The translations under genes and the position numbers were made by a program. 64,000 bases of DNA, from NCBI RefSeq assembly GCF_024197615.1, contig NZ_JAKUKE010000001.1:518463-582462 (forward strand), in the 5' to 3' direction. Of the stretch, positions 1 to 8,355 are shown one piece after another; position 1 is the first letter of the stretch; each line of letters opens with the position of its first letter. Below the pieces are notes generated by a model. That model saw only the letters and a program-made list of their open reading frames with translations, did not search any database and had not been told where the DNA came from. Source of the stretch: Desulfuromonas sp. KJ2020. GTDB lineage: Bacteria > Desulfobacterota > Desulfuromonadia > Desulfuromonadales > SZUA-540.

Positions 1-357
1 GTGCTAGCTGACGTTCTTCGGCGATTTTTCCTCGGCAGTGAACCCGTCATCGCCCTCATGATGGGAGTTGGTGTCATCGCTTTGGTTGCTAATGCCATTT
101 GCCTCACGCTCATTGCAAAACACCGAGAGGGCGGGGTCCACATGCGAGCGTCATTGATATTTTCCAAAAATGATGTCATTGCCAATATCGGCGTTATCGT
201 GGCCGGCGCCCTCGTTTGGGTGCTGGGTAGTCGCTACCCCGATCTTATCATTGGTTCTGGCATCGCAATTGTCGTTCTCCGTGGTGGCTTCCAAATCTTA
301 AGAGAGGCAGCAGAGCATAAAAATACTGCTTCCTCTGAATCGACCAAAAACACCTAA
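1..357 (+). CDS. Cation diffusion facilitator-like transporter, C-terminal part (5' end outside window)
   Basis: The reading frame is open from the first base and ends at a TAA at 355-357, so this is the tail of a gene that starts upstream. The visible 118 residues hold about three hydrophobic segments (near residues 14-38, 58-76 and 79-95). The SKNDVIAN stretch resembles the Asp-bearing metal-binding helix (TM5) of CDF/CzcD metal exporters. No cytoplasmic C-terminal domain follows; the protein ends in a short polar tail, as in the short CDF variants. Family assignment is from motif recognition only. The likely role is efflux of Zn, Co or Cd from the cytoplasm. The ZIP-like transporter downstream is a second metal transporter. 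Confidence 0.65.
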   Translation: MLADVLRRFFLGSEPVIALMMGVGVIALVANAICLTLIAKHREGGVHMRASLIFSKNDVIANIGVIVAGALVWVLGSRYPDLIIGSGIAIVVLRGGFQILREAAEHKNTASSESTKNT

Positions 358-492
358 TGGTAAATTCAATATGCAAGCATGGGGCAAAGGGGACAAATTT
401 ATTTTGGTTCTAAACCCTTCACCCCACCACCGCTTATTGCGAATTGCGCACCTGAGACCGAATCCATTCACCCCCGTAAGGAGTTTTCCCCA

Positions 493-1239
493 TTGGATAT
501 TCCACGGATCTTCAACATTACCGAAAGTGCTCACCGCATCCATAACCCGTTCACACCCGAAAAGCTCGCCACTCTGGGCACGGCGCTGCGCCTGGAAGCC
601 GGGACCAGAATACTGGACCTCGGCAGCGGTTCAGGGGAGATGCTGTGCACCTGGGCGCGCGATTACGGGGTCATCGGCACCGGTATCGACCTGAGTCAGC
701 TATTCACCGCGCAGGCGAAACGCCGGGCGGTTGAACTCGGTGTCACCGACCAAGTTACGTTCATTCATGGCGATGCGGCCGGCTATGTCGCGGACGAGAA
801 GGTCGGGGTGGCGGCCTGCCTCGGTGCCACGTGGATCGGCGGGGGCGTCGCCGGCACCATCGCGCTGCTGGCGCAAAGCCTGCGCCCCGGCGGGATCATC
901 CTTATCGGCGAACCCTACTGGCGGCAGCTGCCGCCGACGGAAGAGGTGGCCAAGGGGTGTCTTGCCGGCTCAATCGCCGACTTTCTGCTGTTGCCGGAAC
1001 TTCTCGCCTCTTTCAGCCGCCTCGGCTACGACATCGTCGAAATGGTTTTGGCCGACAAGGACAGCTGGGACCGTTACGAGGCGGCCAAGTGGCTCACCAT
1101 GCGCCGATGGCTTGAAGCTAACCCCGACGACACGTTCGCAAAAGAGGTTCGCGCCCAACTGACCTCGGAACCCGCGCGCTACGCCGCTTACACGCGCGAA
1201 TACCTGGGCTGGGGCGTCTTTGCGCTGATGAAGCGGTGA
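493..1239 (+). CDS. Class I SAM-dependent methyltransferase
   Basis: The protein has a Rossmann methyltransferase core: LDLGSGSGEML is motif I, followed by an acidic GTGIDLSQ strand-2 end, an HGDAAGY motif and the post-motif RPGGIILIGEPYW. The substrate is unknown. The frame is open from 379, but I place the start at the TTG at 493: a good ribosome binding site (TAAGGAG, 477-483) sits 9 bases ahead of it. The residues upstream of it are low in sense, whereas LDIPRIFNITESAHRIHNPF looks like a genuine N-terminus. This gives 248 residues. The gene stands alone between two transporters. The class call is solid; a specific reaction cannot be given. Confidence 0.8.
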   Translation: MDIPRIFNITESAHRIHNPFTPEKLATLGTALRLEAGTRILDLGSGSGEMLCTWARDYGVIGTGIDLSQLFTAQAKRRAVELGVTDQVTFIHGDAAGYVADEKVGVAACLGATWIGGGVAGTIALLAQSLRPGGIILIGEPYWRQLPPTEEVAKGCLAGSIADFLLLPELLASFSRLGYDIVEMVLADKDSWDRYEAAKWLTMRRWLEANPDDTFAKEVRAQLTSEPARYAAYTREYLGWGVFALMKR

Positions 1240-1446
1240 TGTTGGGGAGGATTAACGGTCTTCGCTGGATCACTGGCTGCGTATTCCAAGTTTAACCATA
1301 GTTCCCGTACACATTCTTGCCGTCCTCTCCCCAGATGTTAAAGTTCCTCTATGCCCAGTGAAAGGCCCGGGCCGACCACGCAAGCTGGCATCTGATATCG
1401 TCGTTTCCCTGCCGCTTACCCCAATTCCGGAGGCCATTCGATACCG

Positions 1447-2169
1447 ATGACCGATGTCATGTCCATCATATGGCTCACCGCGGGCGCGGGCCTTTGCATC
1501 CCCGCCGGTGGAGCCATCGCTCGCCTTGAAAAAATACAGCCGCACTGGCTGGAAAACGAGTTCCGTCATGCCTTGATCGCCTTTGGTGGCGGCATCCTTC
1601 TGGGGGCGGTAGCGGTGGTTCTCATCCCTGAAGGGCTAGCCCGCCTGGATGAGCCTGTCTATGCGATTCCCATCACGCTGGTCGGTGGTATCCTTTTTTT
1701 TGCCATAGAAAGGTTTCTCGGGTTACGTCGAAGGGAATCTCCGCAGCTGATGGGGATGATGCTTGACTATATTCCAGAATCGATCGCCCTGGGCGGGATG
1801 GTGGCCCTGCAGTCCCCCGTCGCGCCCTTGCTGGCTCTGCTCATTGGCCTGCAGAACCTTCCTGAGGGATTCAACGCCTACCGGGAGTTGAAGAATATCA
1901 ACCATTCCAAGCCCGACAAGACTCTCATGGTGATGTTTTCTTTAGTCATGTTGGGGCCTGTCGCCGGTCTTTTCGGATATTTCTTTCTGCATGAGCATGA
2001 AGCCATTCTGGCGACCATCATGCTCTTGGCCGCGGGAGGCATACTCTATCTCATCTTTCAGGATATTGCCCCGCAATCGCGCCTGAAAAAGCACTGGGCC
2101 CCTCCTTTGGGTGCCGTGTTTGGGTTTTGCCTGGCCTTGTTCAGCAAGGTCCTTTTAGGAGCGGGCTGA
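1447..2169 (+). CDS. ZIP-family-like divalent metal transporter
   Basis: A 240-residue membrane protein with about seven to eight hydrophobic segments. Two helices carry ZIP-type signatures: MLDYIPESIALG near residue 100-111 and LQNLPEGFNAY near 138-148, the latter matching the H/Q-N-x-P-E-G core of ZIP metal-binding helix IV. ZIP proteins import Zn, Fe or Mn into the cytoplasm; specificity cannot be read here. Replacement of the usual His by Gln in the NxPEG motif marks it as a divergent member. A GGAGG at 1429-1433 lies 13 bases before the ATG, and an in-frame ATG at 1459 is an alternative start. The 207 bases upstream hold no recognisable gene. Confidence 0.7.
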   Translation: MTDVMSIIWLTAGAGLCIPAGGAIARLEKIQPHWLENEFRHALIAFGGGILLGAVAVVLIPEGLARLDEPVYAIPITLVGGILFFAIERFLGLRRRESPQLMGMMLDYIPESIALGGMVALQSPVAPLLALLIGLQNLPEGFNAYRELKNINHSKPDKTLMVMFSLVMLGPVAGLFGYFFLHEHEAILATIMLLAAGGILYLIFQDIAPQSRLKKHWAPPLGAVFGFCLALFSKVLLGAG

Positions 2170-2254
2170 ACCGTGTAACGCCCAGAAAAAACGGGTTCTT
2201 TTTCTTCGTTTCACCGCTGGTCGAAAAGGCTCACACTAAAACAGAGATGAGGTC

Positions 2255-3601
2255 ATGAACAATTCGGAGGATCGCCAAACCGAATACAAAGAAGGCAGTT
2301 TGACCCTGATGGGGGCCGTGTCTTTAGGGACAGGGGTTATGATCGGTGCCGGCATATTTGCCCTGACCGGCCAGATGGCGGAGATGACCGGGCCGCTCTT
2401 TCCTTTGGCCTTTCTTTCGGCGGCCGTGATCGTGGCGTTCAGCGCCTACTCGTACGTGAAGATGTCCAACGCCTTCCCCTCGGCGGGGGGCATCGGCATG
2501 TATCTCCACAAAGCCTATGGCAGCACCTTGCCGACGGCTTTTCACGCCTTGCTGATGTATTTTTCGATGGTGATCGCCCAGAGTTTTCTGGCCCGCACCT
2601 TCGGCTCCTATACCGTTCAGCTTATGGAGGCGGGGGACCAGAGCCTGCTCGTTCCGGGACTGGGGATTGGCCTGCTGCTGGTGGCTTTCGTTATCAATTT
2701 GTCGGGCAACCGTCTGATTGAAGGGGTGGCTTCTTTTATTGGCCTGGTGAAAATCGGCGGCATTGTTCTCTTCGGGGTCGTCGGCGTATGGCTGGCCGAC
2801 AGCCTCGCGGTGGATTTCACCCCAGCAACTGCCGCGTCGACGACCTCCGGCTTTCTGGCTGCGACCGCTCTGGGCATTCTTGCCTTTAAGGGCTTTACCA
2901 CCATCACCAACAGCGGCTCAGAGCTTAAAGACCCCCATCGCAACGTGGGCAGGGCCATTACCATTTCGATTGTCTTGTGCGTGGTTATTTACAGCCTGGT
3001 GGGGCTGGCGGTGGCCAGTAACCTTTCAATCAGCGAAATTATCGCCACAAAGGATTATTCGCTCGCGGCGGCGGCCAAGCCGGTTCTGGGCAAGTTTGGC
3101 CTCTGGTTCACCGTCGTTTTGGCCATGATGGCCACGGCCGGCGGGATCATTGCCAGCATTTTCGCGGTATCCAGAATGCTGGCCATGCTTACGGAAATGA
3201 AACTGGTCCCCCACAGTCACTTCGGCATGCCGGGACCTATCCAGAAACACACCCTGGTCTACACCGTGGTTCTGGGGCTGGTACTGACGGCCTTCTTTGA
3301 CCTGTCGCGGATCGCCGCCCTGGGCATCATTTTCTACCTGATCATGGATGTCGCGATTCACTGGGGTATCCTGCGCTATTTGCGCCAGGACATCGAGGCC
3401 AAGGCCTGGGTGCTGATAACGGCCATTGCCCTCGACCTTGTCGTGCTCGCCGGGTTTGTCTGGTTCAAACTGAAGACGGATGCTCTGGTTGTCGGCGTGG
3501 CGGCCGTGGCCATGATCCTGATTCTGGTGGCTGAAAAAATCTTTCTCAGCCGTCAGCCTGCGCCCGCAAGCGAGTCGGATACCGAACAGGAATCGGCCTG
3601 A
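2255..3601 (+). CDS. APC superfamily amino acid permease
   Basis: The 448-residue product has the APC hallmark GVMIGAGIFALTG in the first membrane segment (residues about 27-40) and about twelve hydrophobic segments throughout. A GSELKDPHRNVGRAI stretch in the middle matches the conserved E-x-x-x-P-x-R-N region after TM6 of APC transporters. It probably imports an amino acid by cation symport or exchange; the substrate is not identifiable. The C-terminus is a short acidic tail. The start ATG has a purine-rich site (GATGAGG) just upstream. It follows the ZIP-like gene by 85 bases and could be co-transcribed with it. Confidence 0.85.
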   Translation: MNNSEDRQTEYKEGSLTLMGAVSLGTGVMIGAGIFALTGQMAEMTGPLFPLAFLSAAVIVAFSAYSYVKMSNAFPSAGGIGMYLHKAYGSTLPTAFHALLMYFSMVIAQSFLARTFGSYTVQLMEAGDQSLLVPGLGIGLLLVAFVINLSGNRLIEGVASFIGLVKIGGIVLFGVVGVWLADSLAVDFTPATAASTTSGFLAATALGILAFKGFTTITNSGSELKDPHRNVGRAITISIVLCVVIYSLVGLAVASNLSISEIIATKDYSLAAAAKPVLGKFGLWFTVVLAMMATAGGIIASIFAVSRMLAMLTEMKLVPHSHFGMPGPIQKHTLVYTVVLGLVLTAFFDLSRIAALGIIFYLIMDVAIHWGILRYLRQDIEAKAWVLITAIALDLVVLAGFVWFKLKTDALVVGVAAVAMILILVAEKIFLSRQPAPASESDTEQESA

Positions 3602-3660
3602 AAGCCTGGGAGCGGGCATAGCAGTAGAATCGAATTTTATTTTTTCACGGGAGGTTAAAA

Positions 3661-4068
3661 GTGAATCACAATCTCTATATTGTCTGGGACGAAACGAACA
3701 ATACGGGCATCCCCATCATTGATGAGCAGCACCGGGCCATCATTTCAACCATCAACACACTGCACTATTTCATTACCAACAAAAAGGGAGTTCACGAAAT
3801 AAACTCCATTATTGTCGTGCTGGATCAATACACGAAATTTCATTTTTCCACGGAAGAAGGAATCATGAAAGATATTGCATTTCCAGACATTTCAGAACAC
3901 ATCAAGTTTCATCATGCGTTGGCTGATGCATCCAAAAAGGTCTCTATTCAGGTAAAAGAGGAGAATGACCCGGAAATTCTTCTCCGGTTTCTGAGGAACT
4001 GGTGGCTTAGCCACATCTGCGGTGAAGACCGAAAGTATGCAGACTTCTTGAAGGAAACTCAGAAGTAG
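3661..4068 (+). CDS. Bacteriohemerythrin
   Basis: This 135-residue protein keeps all seven diiron ligands of hemerythrin: H24 (in DEQHR), H61, E65 (HFSTEE), H80 and H84 (HIKFHH), H118 and D123 (HICGED). The family binds O2 reversibly at a non-heme diiron centre in a four-helix bundle. In anaerobes it is thought to act in oxygen sensing, delivery or scavenging. Translation starts at GTG 3661 after a strong GGGAGG site. The gene is strikingly AT-rich (35-47% GC by 60-base line) against flanks reaching about 70%, which suggests recent acquisition or different codon pressure. It is a single-domain form without a fused chemoreceptor or kinase. Confidence 0.95.
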   Translation: MNHNLYIVWDETNNTGIPIIDEQHRAIISTINTLHYFITNKKGVHEINSIIVVLDQYTKFHFSTEEGIMKDIAFPDISEHIKFHHALADASKKVSIQVKEENDPEILLRFLRNWWLSHICGEDRKYADFLKETQK

Positions 4069-4098
4069 CCGTCAGCTGCAACCTCCCTTCCCCTGTCG

Positions 4099-5391
4099 TT
4101 ACACTTCGCTTTTGGGTTTGGCCTTGCGGGGCTTCCGCCGACGTCCCCGCCGGCGGCGGTTAGGCGCTTCAGCTGGCCTGGCCTCTTCCTGCTCGGCGGC
4201 CTTGGCCAGCGCCTTCTGCCAACTGGCGCCCAGTTCCTGCCCTTCTCCCAGCACTTTGGTCCACAGCATGAAAAGCTCGAGCACCTGCGGGGTAAGGGGA
4301 TGACGGAGCAGGCGTTGTTCGCCTCGCTTGCCGCGCCCGCGGGCCAGGCGGTAACAGCCGACCAGCAGTTCGCGGGCCAGGTGGCGGATGCCGTGGGCGA
4401 CATGAAAATAGCCGCAGTGGGGGGACAGCACCAGGTTGGCGATGCGCACGACCTCGGTGATGGGGGCCCCGTCCTCCTGGGGACAGGCCCGCCAGAAGCG
4501 GGAGAGGTAAAGGGCGGCCAGAGCGAGGTGCTCTTCGATGGGCTGCCCGGAGGCGGTGCGCGCATCGATCAGGCTCAGCAGGTCGAAGGTATTGTTGTCG
4601 GCCTCGAACCCCGCCAGCAGATAAGAGAGCAGCCCCAGGGACTGGGCCTGGCGCAGCACGTCGGCGGCCACCCGGTGCCGGAAGAGCTCCATGAGCTCTT
4701 CGCGGATGCGGGCCGGGGCCGCTTCGGCGATAAGGGGCGCCCGGGCATAGATGCCCTCGCGGGTCTGTTCGTCGAGGGAGAAGCCGAGCCGCGCGGCAAA
4801 CTCGATGGCCCGCAGCATACGCACCGGGTCTTCGGTGAAGCGGACCTCCGGCTTGCCGATCACCCGGATGCGGTGGGCCCGCAGATCTTCGAGCCCGCCG
4901 ACATAGTCGATGATGGAGAAGTCGGCGATATCGTAGAAAAGGGCGTTAATAGTGAAGTCGCGGCGAAAGGCGTCCTCACAGGGGGTACCGAAGACATTTT
5001 CGGCGAAGAAAAAATGATCGTCCGGGTTCTCCGGCAGCTCGTCCTCGCGCGGCAGGCGACGGAAGGTGGCTACTTCCACCAGGCTGTCCCGGCCGAAACG
5101 CACATGGGCGAGCCGAAAGCGACGGCCGACGAGAAAACAGTTGCGAAACAGCTTTTTTACCTGGTTGGGCGTAGCGTCGGTGCCGACGTCGAAATCCTTG
5201 GGCGTGCGCCCCAGCAGCAGGTCGCGGACGCTGCCGCCGACGAGATAGGCCTTGTGCCCGTGGCTGCGCAGCCGGTAAAGCACCTTGAGCGTGTTTTCGT
5301 CGATCTGCTTGCGGGAGATGGTGTGTTCGCTGCGGGGCAGGATGACCGGTGCGGCCGGCTGTCGAGGTATGTTTTCGTGGTCTGGATTCAT
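4099..5391 (-). CDS. pcnB: Poly(A) polymerase I-type nucleotidyltransferase
   Basis: A class II nucleotidyltransferase. LVGGSVRD lies at residues 50-57, the catalytic Asp pair is in KDFDVG (D66, D68), and the RRFRLAHVRFG block (about 90-100) is characteristic of PcnB rather than CCA-adding enzymes. The C-terminus is a very basic tail (RRRRGRRRKPRKAKPK), as in Escherichia coli PAP I. It adds poly(A) tails to RNA 3' ends and so promotes decay. Geobacter sulfurreducens is known to have separate C-adding, A-adding and poly(A) enzymes, so this type is expected here. I chose the ATG at 5389-5391, with AGGAAA upstream; the frame is open for 35 more residues. It is divergent from miaA. Confidence 0.85.
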   Translation of the reverse strand: MNPDHENIPRQPAAPVILPRSEHTISRKQIDENTLKVLYRLRSHGHKAYLVGGSVRDLLLGRTPKDFDVGTDATPNQVKKLFRNCFLVGRRFRLAHVRFGRDSLVEVATFRRLPREDELPENPDDHFFFAENVFGTPCEDAFRRDFTINALFYDIADFSIIDYVGGLEDLRAHRIRVIGKPEVRFTEDPVRMLRAIEFAARLGFSLDEQTREGIYARAPLIAEAAPARIREELMELFRHRVAADVLRQAQSLGLLSYLLAGFEADNNTFDLLSLIDARTASGQPIEEHLALAALYLSRFWRACPQEDGAPITEVVRIANLVLSPHCGYFHVAHGIRHLARELLVGCYRLARGRGKRGEQRLLRHPLTPQVLELFMLWTKVLGEGQELGASWQKALAKAAEQEEARPAEAPNRRRRGRRRKPRKAKPKSEV

Positions 5392-5502
5392 GAGGGGATC
5401 GTTTCCTGGTGTTTGTCTCGCTGGCGCCTGCGGCGCACCGACTGCACAATCTAGCAAAAACTGCCGGAAGTGAAAAGGATTTATCCCGATCCGCACCGGC
5501 CG

Positions 5503-5531
5503 TTGATCTTTGTCGGGAAAAACCTTAGATT
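5503..5531 (+). promoter_or_regulatory. Probable sigma-70 promoter for miaA
   Basis: TTGATC at 5503-5508 and TAGATT at 5526-5531 are separated by 17 bases, in the 182-base divergent gap between pcnB and miaA. Inferred from hexamers and spacing only. Confidence 0.5.
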
Positions 5532-5573
5532 AACGGACGCACTAACGATCATTGGCTTGCCACGGAGAGCAGC

Positions 5574-6479
5574 ATGTCCTTCAATCTCGTTGTCATACTC
5601 GGGCCCACGGCTTCGGGCAAAACCCGCCTGGGGGTCGAAGTGGCCCGCGCCTTGGGCGGCGAAATCATTTCCGCCGACTCGCGGCAGGTATATATCGGCA
5701 TGGATATAGGCACCGGCAAGGACCTGGAGGAATACGGCGAGGTGCCCTATCACCTCATCGACCTGGTGCCGCCGGGGCATGAATTCAACGTCTTCGAATT
5801 TCAGCGACGCTTCTACCAGGTTTTCACCGAGATTCACGAGCGCGGCGTTCTGCCGATTCTTGTTGGGGGCACCGGCCTCTACCTCGACGCCGTTCTGCGC
5901 GGCTACCGGCTGGTGGAAGTCCCAGAAAATCCGGCCCTGCGTCAAAAGCTGGCGCCTCTCGCCACCGAAGCGCTGCAGCAGCGGCTGCTGGAACTGCGGC
6001 CTCAGCAGCACAACACCACGGACCTGGAGGATCGTGATCGCCTGATCCGGGCCATCGAAATCGCCGAGGGAGAAGCGGCCGCGGCCGCCACCCTGCCGCC
6101 GCCCCCCGACATCCGTCCTCTGATCTTCGGCGTGCGCTGGCCCCGCGAGGTGCTGCGGCAGCACATCACCCGGCGCCTGCGCGATCGGCTGGAGCAGGGG
6201 CTGATCGAAGAGGTGGAAAGCCTGCAACAGGCGGGGGTGCCTTTCGAGACGCTGGAGTTCTACGGGTTGGAATACCGCTATGTCGCCCAATACCTGCAGG
6301 GGGAACTGAACCGCAACGACATGGTGCAGAAGCTTAACAGCGCCATCCACCAGTTCGCCAAGCGCCAGGAGACCTGGTTCCGCCGCATGGAGCGCCAGGG
6401 GACGACCATCCACTGGGTGGACGGCGGTGACAGGTCAGCCGCGGCCATTCTCGCCCGTATCGGAGAAGGCGGGGCATGA
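5574..6479 (+). CDS. miaA: tRNA dimethylallyltransferase
   Basis: MiaA transfers dimethylallyl to N6 of A37 in tRNAs that read UNN codons. The 301-residue protein has the P-loop GPTASGKT (residues 10-17), the DSRQVYIGMDIGTGKD substrate loop (35-50) and VGGTGLYLDAVLRG (97-110). The loop reads DIGTGKD instead of the common DIGTAKP, and the region normally carrying the RVDxM insertion is altered. This fits the second MiaA type that some Desulfuromonadales encode beside a canonical copy (recalled knowledge). The ATG is preceded by CGGAGAG. The stop overlaps the following glycosyltransferase start by four bases (ATGA), so the two are translationally coupled. Confidence 0.9.
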   Translation: MSFNLVVILGPTASGKTRLGVEVARALGGEIISADSRQVYIGMDIGTGKDLEEYGEVPYHLIDLVPPGHEFNVFEFQRRFYQVFTEIHERGVLPILVGGTGLYLDAVLRGYRLVEVPENPALRQKLAPLATEALQQRLLELRPQQHNTTDLEDRDRLIRAIEIAEGEAAAAATLPPPPDIRPLIFGVRWPREVLRQHITRRLRDRLEQGLIEEVESLQQAGVPFETLEFYGLEYRYVAQYLQGELNRNDMVQKLNSAIHQFAKRQETWFRRMERQGTTIHWVDGGDRSAAAILARIGEGGA

Positions 6480-7741
6480 TCCCTGACAGCATAGGCCGCT
6501 ACCTGCGCCGCCGGGGCATGGATGGCCCTTGGACGCTGGAAGGGGCGACGGCTCACCTCTTTGCCGGCGCGGTGGTGATTCCCTCCCTGGCCGAAGGCAA
6601 CCACCTTTTCGCTACCCTGGCGAGTCTGGCCGCCGCCACGCCGCCACCGCAGCCCTGGCTCACCATCGTGGTCGTCAACCATCGCCGCCAGGCGGACCCG
6701 TACCGCCAGCAGGTCAACCGGGACGACCTGGCCCGACTCCGCCACAGCGGCGGTTCTTGCTGGGGGCTTCCCCTGGCCTGGGTCGATGCCGCCACCGATG
6801 GCCGGGAACTTCCCGATAAGGACGGCGTCGGGCTGGCCCGCAAGATCGGCTTCGATCTGGCCCTGCCCTGTCTGGATTACCGCGGCGCCGCGCCCCTGCT
6901 CGCCTCCCTCGATGCCGACACCCTGGTGCGGCCCGACTATTTTCTTGCCCTGCATCGGCATTTTCGCCAGGCTCGGGCGGGGGCCGCCGTCATTCCTTTT
7001 TGCCATCAGCCCGCCGACACCCCGGCAGGGCAAGCCGCTATCGACCGCTACGAACTCTATCTGCACCACTATGCCCTGGGGCTCGAGCTGGCCGGCTCGC
7101 CCTACGCCTTCTGGACCATCGGCAGCGCCCTGAGCTTTCGGGCGGAGGCCTACGCCCGCATGGGGGGCATGAACCGCCGCCAGGCCGGCGAAGATTTCTA
7201 CTTTCTGCAGCAGATGGCCAAAACGGCCGGGGTCGCCCGCCTGCACGGCACCGAGGTGTATCCTTCTCCCCGCCTCTCCGATCGCACCCCTTTCGGCACC
7301 GGGCCGACCGTCGGCCGTCTGCTGGCCGGCGAGCAAGAGGCCGTGCGATTCTACCACCCGGAGTGTTTTCGGCTGCTGGGTCGTTGGCTGGAGCTGGTCG
7401 GCAGCGCGTTGGTGCACCCAGCGACCGAAGTTCTGGCGCAAGCCCGCCGCCTCTCGAACGATCTGGGCGATTTTCTGGACGGTAACGACTTCGGCTCGGT
7501 GTGGGAGCGGCTGCAACAAAACCATCCGCAGCCGGACGGTTTTCGGCGGGCTTTTCACGGCTGGTTCGACGGGTTGAAAACGTTGCAGCTTATCCATTGG
7601 ATGAGTGATCGCCGGTTCGGCCGTCTGGCGCCGCAGGCAGCCCTGCCTCCCCTGCTGGCCTGGGCCGGATTGACGCCTGCCGACCACTCCGCAGCGCAGC
7701 TTGCCACCCTCAGGCGTCATCTGGCCGGCACCTCGACTTAA
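6476..7741 (+). CDS. GT2-like (GT-A fold) glycosyltransferase
   Basis: A 421-residue protein with a GT-A nucleotide-sugar fold signature: VVIPSLAEGNHLFATLASL (about 33-51) matches the N-terminal donor-binding strand and helix. LDADTLVRPDYF carries a D-A-D metal motif at 146-148, and AGEDFYFLQQM (about 237-247) holds the acidic catalytic-base region of GT2 enzymes. No clear transmembrane segment is visible, so it is probably cytoplasmic or peripheral. The sugar and acceptor are unknown. It overlaps miaA by four bases, so it is in the same transcript, although the two have no obvious functional link. The C-terminal 120 residues match nothing I recognise. Confidence 0.7.
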   Translation: MIPDSIGRYLRRRGMDGPWTLEGATAHLFAGAVVIPSLAEGNHLFATLASLAAATPPPQPWLTIVVVNHRRQADPYRQQVNRDDLARLRHSGGSCWGLPLAWVDAATDGRELPDKDGVGLARKIGFDLALPCLDYRGAAPLLASLDADTLVRPDYFLALHRHFRQARAGAAVIPFCHQPADTPAGQAAIDRYELYLHHYALGLELAGSPYAFWTIGSALSFRAEAYARMGGMNRRQAGEDFYFLQQMAKTAGVARLHGTEVYPSPRLSDRTPFGTGPTVGRLLAGEQEAVRFYHPECFRLLGRWLELVGSALVHPATEVLAQARRLSNDLGDFLDGNDFGSVWERLQQNHPQPDGFRRAFHGWFDGLKTLQLIHWMSDRRFGRLAPQAALPPLLAWAGLTPADHSAAQLATLRRHLAGTST

Positions 7742-7758
7742 AAAATCTAAATTTTCTT

Positions 7759-7787
7759 TGAATTTTAACGGTTTTTTTAATATATTG
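7759..7787 (+). promoter_or_regulatory. Probable sigma-70 promoter for the PilZ gene
   Basis: TTGAAT at 7759-7764 and TATATT at 7782-7787 are 17 bases apart, in an AT-rich gap directly before the PilZ gene. The start codon lies 38 bases downstream. Confidence 0.6.
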
Positions 7788-7825
7788 CCGGTTTAAGAAA
7801 ATGACCTTCACTGATTGAGGCTCTT

Positions 7826-8200
7826 ATGGGACAGGAAATAAGCGACCAACCGGTACGGGAAAAAGCCGACCCGAGGAAAACCCTGCGTTCCCCGCTGATC
7901 GCCCTGCGCGTTCGCATGGATGATGGACAGAAGTCCTTTTTCGGCTATACCAAGAATATCAGTCGCAGTGGCATTTTCATCGGCACCGTCAACCCCCGGG
8001 AGCCCGGCAGTCAATTCCGGGTGGAGATCCCCCTGCCCTCGCCGTTGAACCGAACGGTCGAGTGCACCTGCGAAGTCGTCTGGAAGCGCCACTTTACCAA
8101 AGGGGCTCCCTACGAACCCGGCATGGGTCTCCGGTTTACCGACCTGCCGGAAGAAATCGCCAACGCCATTGACACCTGGATCGACAGCCAGGGGGGTTAG
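7826..8200 (+). CDS. PilZ domain protein
   Basis: A 124-residue single-domain protein. RKTLRSPLIALRV near residues 17-29 supplies basic residues like the RxxxR arm, and NISRSGIF (about 49-56) matches the (D/N)xSxxG core of PilZ. The rest fits the beta-barrel: VECTCEVVWKRHF, then GMGLRFTDL. It resembles the shorter PilZ paralogue type common in deltaproteobacteria (TIGR02266-like, from memory). PilZ proteins usually bind c-di-GMP and alter motility or exopolysaccharide output, but the first Arg motif here is not a perfect RxxxR, so binding is uncertain. It has its own promoter (7759-7787). Confidence 0.8.
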   Translation: MGQEISDQPVREKADPRKTLRSPLIALRVRMDDGQKSFFGYTKNISRSGIFIGTVNPREPGSQFRVEIPLPSPLNRTVECTCEVVWKRHFTKGAPYEPGMGLRFTDLPEEIANAIDTWIDSQGG

Positions 8201-8355
8201 TTAGCCGTTTTACCCCTCACCTCTCTCCCCGCTTCAGGGCCTGGCGCAAATCGGAGGCAGCTAAAAGCCGATCGACCCGTTCCGGACCAACGCGACAACA
8301 TCCACCGTCCACCTCATTTCCTGCCTTCACCCGCAACCCGCAACTGGAGTTTTCC

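Noticed and set aside
1240-1446. GGGGAG and CTCCCC segments that could pair across about 80 bases
   Set aside because: The stem is short and distant, and no terminator T-run or conserved leader is evident.
4300-5454. Plus-strand frame opposite pcnB
   Set aside because: Shadow frame, with no start site or motifs of its own.
8201-8355. Possible c-di-GMP riboswitch before the M23 peptidase gene
   Set aside because: I could not match the conserved GEMM core or its tetraloop; only a weak local hairpin is present.
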